Made by a program: the position numbers and the translations under genes
Shown: in pieces, positions 7,456 to 12,286 of the stretch
Position numbering within the stretch: position 1 is the first letter of the stretch
Layout: the number at the start of each line of letters is the position of its first letter
From: Candidatus Helarchaeota archaeon
GTDB taxonomy: Archaea > Asgardarchaeota > Lokiarchaeia > Helarchaeales > HEL-GB-A
Direction of reading: 5' to 3'
DNA: 12,286 nucleotides
NCBI GenBank assembly: GCA_013375455.1
Contig: JABXJT010000113.1
Span: 1 to 12,286, forward strand
The notes under the pieces: generated by a model
What the model saw: only the letters and a program-made list of their open reading frames with translations
What the model was told of the DNA's origin: nothing
The model's database searches: none

Positions 7456-7563
7456 GATGGAAGTGCAGTGGAGCACTCGGGTATTTGATCGCGGAGGGGT
7501 GGACCAAATAGCTTCGGAAAAGTAATCGAAGAAACCCGAGAGTGCATCAATCACCCTTCCATC
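7456..7563 (-). ncRNA. Candidate structured RNA: three-way junction, 108 nt
   Basis: Four stems nest without conflict. P1 pairs 7456-7463 with 7556-7563 (8 bp). P2 pairs 7473-7482 with 7534-7545 (10 bp with a 2-nt bulge). P3 pairs 7483-7490 with 7502-7509 (8 positions). P4 pairs 7512-7516 with 7527-7531 (5 bp). P2, P3 and P4 meet in a tight junction. The only mismatch, A7488 against C7504 in P3, becomes a U-G pair on the minus strand, so minus is the likelier orientation. There it begins 74 nt after the stop of the 7638-8849 methyltransferase gene, as a 3' untranslated element or separate RNA. No known class was recognised; cobalamin riboswitch and hammerhead core motifs were looked for and not found. 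A DNA-level role (transposon-like inverted repeat) remains possible. Confidence 0.5.
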
Positions 7564-7637
7564 CTTCTACCTGCTCTACTAAGTATCTAATATCATAACA
7601 AAAAAAGATTGTTGCAATATTTGCCCAACTCTTGACA

Positions 7638-8849
7638 TTATTTCTTCGCTTCTTTAGCGACTTCCACCAAGGCTCGAACGTTCTCCAATCTTGAATCCTG
7701 TGGTAATCCAATGCCAGGCGAAATTATCAATCCACCTTCCGGAAAATAATCGATTACCTTCCTACAATAGTTTTTTACTTTATCAGGTGAAGATATCACC
7801 AACAATTGATGGGGCACGTTTCCCATTATGCACGAATGCCCTGCAAGCACGTCGTGCGCCATAAAAATGTCGGTTGGACCATCTAAATTAAAAATAATCT
7901 TACCTTTTGGGAGTTCCGCTTTGAAGAGCTCAAAATGCTCCTTAGTCCAATAACCCTCAAAGGATGGCATGGGGACGTAATCCAAATCAATTAAATCTAA
8001 CAACAATTTTTTAAAAGATGGCCAATAAATCTCCTCAAACTGCCGAAAACTCAGAAAGTTTGCGTCCCCACGGTGTAAAGGCATGAAAATATTTTTCACC
8101 CCACTCACATCCGCCATGAGCTGTGCCGTAAGTACCATATAGGGCTCGATTTTATTCGCAAGCAATTGCACCTTTTCCGGAATCTTATGAATGTCACGTG
8201 AGATCCCCCGCAGTCCTCTAAAAAAATCAGCAATGTAGTCATAGGGTGCGCCACTGAATCCAGCGATGGCACCACAGAAGATGACCGTACCTTCCGCCTC
8301 CGTTTTATTGAGGCAATCCATAAGATTATTACTAAAGGAGAGGAGCTTAAAGAGGATTTTTAATAAATTATAGACGAACTTCGGCCAACGTTTTTGAAAT
8401 AACCCTACCATTTGGGGGAGCAGTATTTTCCCAAAATATTTACTTCCATCCGTTAAAAAATCGTCATATTCACTTATATTCATGTAAGTTCTTTCGACAA
8501 ATTGGTACATTTGATCATCAGAGAGACCCTCAGTCCCAGGAAATTTCAATAATTTTAAATCAGCAATTTCAGCAAGGGCTCCAACCCCTGCAAAAGGAAA
8601 GAATACTCCATCAAAATCGAAATGTCTATTCGCTTCCCTATACTTCTCATTCCCCAACTTTTGATCAAAAAAATACTCCCTTGCGGTAATTCCAGCAAAG
8701 CGCGCCGGCAGAATATCATATTCAAGGGCTACGGGCGGACGATCCACTGGTCTTAATTGAATTGCATTTTGGATGCGGTCAAATTTTTCCCTATACATAG
8801 CATTGTTGTCATACTGTTCTTGGATGTGCTTCAATCGTTTTTTCTTCAT
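7638..8849 (-). CDS. UroD-fold protein lacking the MtaA-type zinc ligands
   Basis: The protein is 403 aa from an ATG at 8849. The frame stays open to an ATG at 8930, but those 27 extra residues look non-family, while family-like sequence (YREKFDRIQNAIQLRPVDRPPVALEY) starts soon after 8849. It belongs to the uroporphyrinogen decarboxylase superfamily: AGFSGAPYDYIADFFRG near 196, MPSFEGYWTKEHFELF at 293-308, FNLDGPTDI near 320 and CIMGNVPHQLL at 340-350. Where MtaA has His-x-Cys it has PSFEG, and the C-terminal SPGIGLPQDSRLEN carries no cysteine, so zinc-thiolate chemistry is unlikely. A substrate-side role, passing a methyl group from an unknown donor to the corrinoid protein, fits its position divergent from that gene. 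No clear ribosome site precedes 8849. Confidence 0.75.
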   Translation of the reverse strand: MKKKRLKHIQEQYDNNAMYREKFDRIQNAIQLRPVDRPPVALEYDILPARFAGITAREYFFDQKLGNEKYREANRHFDFDGVFFPFAGVGALAEIADLKLLKFPGTEGLSDDQMYQFVERTYMNISEYDDFLTDGSKYFGKILLPQMVGLFQKRWPKFVYNLLKILFKLLSFSNNLMDCLNKTEAEGTVIFCGAIAGFSGAPYDYIADFFRGLRGISRDIHKIPEKVQLLANKIEPYMVLTAQLMADVSGVKNIFMPLHRGDANFLSFRQFEEIYWPSFKKLLLDLIDLDYVPMPSFEGYWTKEHFELFKAELPKGKIIFNLDGPTDIFMAHDVLAGHSCIMGNVPHQLLVISSPDKVKNYCRKVIDYFPEGGLIISPGIGLPQDSRLENVRALVEVAKEAKK

Positions 8850-8930
8850 TCTGTTAATTATGAAGAATAGTAATCGCTTGGTCAATCCTCCGTGTCGTAG
8901 ACTCCGTAAAACGTGATACGTATGCCACAT

Positions 8931-9023
8931 GGGTCATCTCATCCAGGTTTGGTACAAAAATAGTTTTATTAATAATCGTTTCGGAAAAGGAAGAAGAAAA
9001 AGAAGAAAAGGACATGTTTTCAA
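8931..9023. promoter_or_regulatory. Divergent promoter region of the methyl-transfer locus
   Basis: The spacer between the UroD-fold gene and the corrinoid protein gene holds an AT box (TTTTATTAATAAT, about 8963-8975) that could act as TATA element for the plus-strand genes. It is followed by a purine tract rich in GAAGAAG from about 8985 to 9012. The tract ends in AAAAGGAC, the nearest thing to a ribosome site before the ATG at 9024. No cobalamin riboswitch-like motif is seen. Confidence 0.4.
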
Positions 9024-9662
9024 ATGAATGTATTAGATGATATCTCGGAAGCTGTCATCAAAGGTGATGCAGAGGCGACGAGTGCTTTAGCAAAACAGAT
9101 AGTTGCAGATAAAAAGATCGATCTAAACGATGCAATCATTCACGGTTTAAATAAGGGCATGAAGGTTGTTGGAGAATTATATGACAAGCGCGAATATTTT
9201 CTGCCAGAAATAATTGTAGCCGCAGACGCCCTTTATGAAGCGCTTGAAATATTCAAACCTCATTTGAAAACAACACAGAAATACAAAGCAACGGTGATTT
9301 GTGGCGTTGTTCGTGGGGACATCCACGATATCGGTAAAAACGTCGTGAAGCTCTTCTTAGAAGCGTCCGGATACAAAGTCATTGATTTAGGACGAAATGT
9401 TCCGGCTGAAAAATTCGTTGATGCCGTTAAAGAATATCAAGCAGAAGTTCTAGCGCTTTCGACCCTAATGAGTCCAACCTTGGAAAGCATGTCTGAAGTC
9501 GTCGATCTTTTAAAATCTCAAGGGCTCCACGAAAAAGTGAACGTCATCATTGGTGGTGCAGCCACGGATGAAAAATTTGCAGAAGAAATTGGGGCAACTT
9601 ATCTAGAAGATGCGAATTCCGCGATAAAATTTTTGAATGCTCATTTTTCAGGAGGGAAATAG
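9024..9662 (+). CDS. Corrinoid (cobalamin-binding) methyl-carrier protein, MtbC/MttC/MtaC type
   Basis: This 212 aa cytoplasmic protein carries a methyl group on the cobalt of a bound corrinoid between two methyltransferases. Residues 1-85 form the helical cap domain (ISEAVIKGDAEATSALA, then MKVVGELYDKREYFLPEI). Residues 87-210 form the Rossmann-like B12 domain. The lower axial ligand motif GDIHDIGKN is present, with H101 as the cobalt ligand, followed by the SxL-type segment ALSTLMSPT and the GG loop (VIIGGAA, about 174-180). Length and order are standard for the MtaC/MtbC/MttC/MtmC group; the substrate cannot be read from the sequence. It starts a plus-strand operon and ends 2 nt before the MtaA-like gene, so the two are likely translationally coupled. 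Confidence 0.93.
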   Translation: MNVLDDISEAVIKGDAEATSALAKQIVADKKIDLNDAIIHGLNKGMKVVGELYDKREYFLPEIIVAADALYEALEIFKPHLKTTQKYKATVICGVVRGDIHDIGKNVVKLFLEASGYKVIDLGRNVPAEKFVDAVKEYQAEVLALSTLMSPTLESMSEVVDLLKSQGLHEKVNVIIGGAATDEKFAEEIGATYLEDANSAIKFLNAHFSGGK

Positions 9663-9667
9663 GGTTG
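9651..9667 (+). promoter_or_regulatory. Ribosome binding site that fixes a TTG start
   Basis: GGAGG at 9651-9655, inside the last codons of the corrinoid gene, lies 9 nt before TTG at 9665. The next in-frame ATG (9707) would be too far from it. The site supports the TTG as start and indicates coupled translation. Confidence 0.7.
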
Positions 9668-10705
9668 GAATTACTCGAAAAGGTACCCGATATTTTAGAA
9701 GGTCTCATGGCAAAACCCGGATCAACGGTTCCAACATTTCCAATTATTTTAGGATATTCCATTAATGAATATCACAACCATACTGGAATTCCTGCTCCGG
9801 ATATCATGCGCGACGGGGATAAAATAGCTGAGGCTCAAATATATATTGCACGCCGTTTCAATATTCCTTTTGTCATTACCATCATTGATCTAAATGTTAT
9901 TGGGGAAGCTTTTGGTGCCACGCTGACCTATATGCCCGACGTCATCCCAGTTCATGAACATCCTGCAATTGAAGGTCTTGAAGGAATTGATGATATAGAA
10001 CCAAAAGATCCCCGACGTGATGGGCGAATGCCCCAAGTAATTAAAGCCGCGGAACGCTTTGGGCAAAATTTTAGCGCACAGGGGGAATTAAATTTTGGTG
10101 GGTGCGAAGGACCTATTACTGCAGCGGGATCCGTTTGGGGAGTGGAAAATTTAATGCGAAACATGATAAAGAATCCAAATCTCGTACACAAAGTCCTCGC
10201 TGCTTGCACTGACACGATAATAGATTTTTGTAATGCCCAAATCGATGCGGGTGTCCAAGCGATTGGTCTTGCAGAACCTACCGCTTCCTCGACCTGCATT
10301 TCTCCTCAATTTTTTCAAGAATTTGCCGTGCCCTACTTGAAAAAAATCACCCGGAAAGTAAATTCGCCCGCATTTCTGCTTCACGTATGCGGTGAATCCC
10401 AAAAACTCGTTAAATTGGTAAGTAAGATTACTAATATCTTGATTTTTAGCGTAGATCAAATTGATTTACGGGCTGCGAAAGAGGAACTTGGTAAAAAATT
10501 TCTCATTTTATTGGGAAATGTTTCCACGGGCATCATGCGCCGTGGTACTATTGCAGAAGTTGAGGCGGCGACAAAGGCTTGTATTGGAGAAGCAATGCTT
10601 GGTGGAAAGTTCATTCTTTCAACTGGTTGCGACATTGCACCCGGAACCCCTCCTGAAAACATTGAAACGCTCATACGCATCGGGAGAACCTTCGGAAAAT
10701 TCTAA
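9665..10705 (+). CDS. Methylcobamide methyltransferase, MtaA/MtbA-like (zinc-dependent)
   Basis: The 346 aa UroD-superfamily protein resembles the methylcobamide:coenzyme M methyltransferases MtaA and MtbA, which take the methyl group from a corrinoid protein. Zinc ligands are in place: H240 and C242 in LLHVCGE, and C322 in LSTGCDIAPGTPPEN, a hallmark ending of that family. VDQIDLRAAKEELG (263-276) and LLGNVSTG (282-289) also match. It directly follows its presumed corrinoid partner. No methanogenesis genes are visible, so the acceptor could be coenzyme M or another thiol, or a pterin carrier feeding the Wood-Ljungdahl methyl branch; the choice is inference. The start is TTG. Confidence 0.88.
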   Translation: MELLEKVPDILEGLMAKPGSTVPTFPIILGYSINEYHNHTGIPAPDIMRDGDKIAEAQIYIARRFNIPFVITIIDLNVIGEAFGATLTYMPDVIPVHEHPAIEGLEGIDDIEPKDPRRDGRMPQVIKAAERFGQNFSAQGELNFGGCEGPITAAGSVWGVENLMRNMIKNPNLVHKVLAACTDTIIDFCNAQIDAGVQAIGLAEPTASSTCISPQFFQEFAVPYLKKITRKVNSPAFLLHVCGESQKLVKLVSKITNILIFSVDQIDLRAAKEELGKKFLILLGNVSTGIMRRGTIAEVEAATKACIGEAMLGGKFILSTGCDIAPGTPPENIETLIRIGRTFGKF

Positions 10706-10710
10706 AAAGT

Positions 10711-10765
10711 CTATTATCTTTTTTAAAATAGTAAAGACAAAACTATTAATAGGATTTTTTCTCTT
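10711..10765 (+). terminator. Weak terminator-like AT region after the MtaA-like gene
   Basis: CTATT and AATAG flank a T-rich loop just after the stop, then comes a palindromic CTATTAATAG (10743-10752) followed by a T6 run (10755-10760). T runs after weak hairpins can end archaeal transcription. The same AT stretch could instead hold a promoter for the next gene. Confidence 0.3.
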
Positions 10766-10798
10766 ATCACTCAAGTACTTCTAGGAGGCTAATCTAAA

Positions 10799-11176
10799 AT
10801 GCAAGAGGAAAATTTGAGAAAATTTATAATTCAGATAGGGATGGGTGTTGATCAACACGGACAGGACGTTACAAAGGCTGCGCAGAAGGCAATTAAAAAT
10901 GCGATTTCCAATAATTGCTTAGTAGGATTGACTGAAATTTGTAATCTTACGGATTTAAGGAATTTTTACGTGCACGTTCGGATTGCTGTCCCTTATCCTG
11001 AACAAATTAATGAGAAACGCCTTTTAAAAGCAGTCCCATTTGGGAATAAAGAGTTGGTCGTGGAGAAGGGAGGGATGGTCGTGCCGGGCATTCAGATTCC
11101 CGAATTAGGTGATTCATCGAATGAAATGATTATTGCAACGGCCGCCGTGACTGTACTGGTCAAAACGGACAGTTAG
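10799..11176 (+). CDS. Lin0512 family protein (TIGR02058-type), function unknown
   Basis: This 125 aa soluble protein matches the Lin0512 family pattern throughout: IGMGVDQHGQDVTKAAQKAI near the N-terminus, VHVRIAVPYPEQIN (about 54-67), PFGNKELVVEKGGMVVPGI in the third quarter and IIATAAVTVLV at the end. It has no signal peptide or membrane segment. The family is a small conserved group without known biochemical role. A strong ribosome site, AGGAGG at 10783-10788, sits ideally before the ATG. It lies between the methyltransferase and the transporter, 14 nt before the latter, so it is probably cotranscribed with it and may assist substrate binding or uptake (inference). Confidence 0.85.
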   Translation: MQEENLRKFIIQIGMGVDQHGQDVTKAAQKAIKNAISNNCLVGLTEICNLTDLRNFYVHVRIAVPYPEQINEKRLLKAVPFGNKELVVEKGGMVVPGIQIPELGDSSNEMIIATAAVTVLVKTDS

Positions 11177-11190
11177 TCGAAGGATGAAAA

Positions 11191-11997
11191 ATGGAAATTT
11201 GGTTTATTTTATTCTGGTTAGCAATTGGTCTTTTTTTTGGGATTGGATCTGGCATGACCGGGCTGTCAGCTGTAAATCTAATACTTCCCATTCTTTATAC
11301 AGTGTTTTCATTTGGTATTTTAATGGCGATAGGAACAAGTCTTTTTATTGATATGATTAATTCAGCAATCGTGGCGCTTTTTTATGCGAGATATGCAAAT
11401 GTTGATTTTAAAATAGGGCTTATGATGGGAATTATATCATTCATGTTCGCAATTCTTGGGGCTCATGTTGCTTTTATTATTGCATCTGCTTCTGAGGATT
11501 TCTTAGCTGGTTCATTTGGTATCCTCCAACTTTTTATCGGAGTTGCATTTATTTATCGTGGATTAAAGAAATCTGAGAGTACGGAATCTGGAGAGATGAC
11601 AAAAACGAGGGTAGCTATTTGGTTTGATAAAATACCAGATAATTATAAGAAATTTATTATTATTATTGCCTCTGTGATTCTCGGTTTTATAGGTGGTTTG
11701 TTAGGGGCAGGGGGCGGATTTGTTATAACTTTTATTCTAATATTCCTTTTATCATTAGAGAGCCACAAAGCTGTTGGTACTGCTTGTTTTGTAATGCTTT
11801 TTACCACGGCGGGAGCGGTTCTATACTATTCAACGCAGTTCTCCATTGATTTCGGTTTTGGTGGCCTAATTGGAGTATTTAGTATTATTGGCGCCTTCAT
11901 AGGTACGCAAGCTGCCCACAAACTCTCTGAAAAGCATCTCACTTTCGCTTTAGGCTTGATAATTATGGTATTTGGCATCGTCATGATTTTCTATTAA
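11191..11997 (+). CDS. TSUP (TauE/SafE) family membrane transporter
   Basis: The 268 aa integral membrane protein has about eight hydrophobic segments in two halves (roughly 3-127 and 154-268) joined by a charged linker (KKSESTESGEMTKTR). Each half opens with a glycine-rich motif, GIGSGMTGLSAVNLILP (17-33) and GFIGGLLGAGGGFVIT (165-180). The second motif, followed by SHKAVGTACFVML, is typical of the TauE/SafE family (PF01925). Members move sulfite, sulfoacetate and other organic anions. Here it probably imports or exports a substrate or product of the methyl-transfer pathway. An AGGATG site precedes the ATG. It ends the operon, 19 nt before the end of the convergent MoaD-like gene. Confidence 0.87.
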   Translation: MEIWFILFWLAIGLFFGIGSGMTGLSAVNLILPILYTVFSFGILMAIGTSLFIDMINSAIVALFYARYANVDFKIGLMMGIISFMFAILGAHVAFIIASASEDFLAGSFGILQLFIGVAFIYRGLKKSESTESGEMTKTRVAIWFDKIPDNYKKFIIIIASVILGFIGGLLGAGGGFVITFILIFLLSLESHKAVGTACFVMLFTTAGAVLYYSTQFSIDFGFGGLIGVFSIIGAFIGTQAAHKLSEKHLTFALGLIIMVFGIVMIFY

Positions 11998-12016
11998 AAA
12001 ATCATAAGATTAAAAA

Positions 12017-12286
12017 TTAACCTCCACCAACGGGCGGAATCACGTGCAGTGAATCACCATCAGCGAGAGGACGTTCTACATCTTTCTCTGGATGAATGTC
12101 TCGCAGGTTAAGCATTAAAAGCAGCATTTTATACTGACCATTAGCATAGAACATTTCTGGCAATTTCTTTCCAAATCGTTCATCGATTCTTTTTAACAAA
12201 TCTCTTAATTTACTACCTTCAGGAAGTTCAATCGTGGCTTCCTTTTCGCCCGTGAAATCGGCTAAAGGTCCCATGAAGTGTACCTT
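12017..12286 (-). CDS. MoaD/ThiS-like beta-grasp sulfur carrier, start off the right edge
   Basis: The C-terminal 89 or so residues of a small ubiquitin-fold protein are present. An ATG at 12274 exists, but the frame continues upstream to the edge as KVHF, and KVHFMGPLADFTGEKEATI is the first beta strand of a MoaD-like protein, so the true start probably lies just outside. IELPEGSKLRDLLKRI, then LADGDSLHVIPPVGGG at the end, are characteristic. The terminal Gly-Gly is the site that is adenylated and thiocarboxylated by an E1-like enzyme; here it is extended to three glycines. Roles in this family include molybdopterin or tungstopterin synthesis and archaeal protein modification. It is convergent with the transporter and may belong to a different operon. 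Confidence 0.8.
   Translation of the reverse strand, partial: KVHFMGPLADFTGEKEATIELPEGSKLRDLLKRIDERFGKKLPEMFYANGQYKMLLLMLNLRDIHPEKDVERPLADGDSLHVIPPVGGG

Noticed and set aside
7366..7554. Minus-strand open frame of 62 codons with a hydrophobic stretch
   Set aside because: It runs across the folded element and the orphan isomerase end, has no family resemblance and is best seen as chance.
7456..7563. Hammerhead-type ribozyme as explanation for the three-way junction
   Set aside because: The CUGAUGA core is absent on both strands and joiners are too short.
8850..8930. N-terminal extension of the zinc-free UroD-fold protein to an ATG at 8930
   Set aside because: The 27 residues look unlike the family's start and family-like sequence begins soon after 8849; the longer form cannot be fully excluded.
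8931..9023. Cobalamin riboswitch before the corrinoid protein gene
   Set aside because: The spacer is only 93 nt and lacks anything like a B12 box or the multi-stem core.
9024..11997. In-frame amber codons for pyrrolysine, as in methylamine methyltransferases
   Set aside because: All genes read through without internal TAG and no MtmB, MtbB or MttB-like gene is in the window.
1..12286. CRISPR arrays, tRNA or rRNA genes
   Set aside because: No regularly spaced short repeats, no cloverleaf-like segments with a T-arm motif and no rRNA-like stretches were seen by eye.

Overview
The window reads as an accessory stretch of an anaerobic archaeal chromosome. It is AT-rich, its promoters look TATA-like, at least two genes start with TTG, and the enzyme families (corrinoid methyl transfer, EFR1 ferredoxin, MoaD-like, TSUP) suit a metabolically versatile anaerobe. 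An Asgard (Lokiarchaeia-type) source is my best guess from gene style alone. It is not proven, and a clostridial or other anaerobic bacterial source is not excluded.

Layout. Positions 1-1953 (minus strand) hold a decayed IS607-type element, visibly GC-richer than its surroundings. Its serine-recombinase gene has lost its catalytic middle, while a TnpB-like RuvC nuclease gene is still open and runs off the left edge. After a gene-poor stretch with one possible 35-39 aa membrane peptide comes a minus-strand pair: an EFR1-type flavodoxin/ferredoxin (3552-4355) and a UroD-fold methyltransferase with zinc ligands (2372-3526). A xylose-isomerase-like TIM-barrel gene (4421-5539) diverges from this pair. 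Facing it is a 542 aa protein with five zinc-ribbon repeats and a Vsr/PD-(D/E)XK-like nuclease domain (5554-7182). Just upstream of that gene, at 7382-7450, lies a second, orphan copy of the last 22 codons of the isomerase gene. Next to it is a 108-nt segment (7456-7563) that folds into a compact three-way junction.

The right half is a methyl-transfer locus. A UroD-fold protein without the zinc ligands (7638-8849, minus) is divergent from a corrinoid protein (9024-9662). The corrinoid gene is followed 2 nt later by an MtaA/MtbA-like zinc methyltransferase (9665-10705, TTG start), then a Lin0512-family protein (10799-11176) and a TSUP membrane transporter (11191-11997). A MoaD/ThiS-like protein (12017 to the right edge, minus) is convergent with the transporter and cut by the window end.

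Working model (inference). One UroD-fold protein moves a methyl group from a methylated substrate to the cobalt of the corrinoid protein, and the MtaA-like enzyme moves it on to a thiol or pterin carrier. The isomerase-like enzyme could process the demethylated product, so an O-methylated sugar or polyol is a testable substrate idea. The EFR1 protein may supply low-potential electrons. The least explained parts are the duplicated isomerase gene end flanking the nuclease gene, and the folded RNA-like element.
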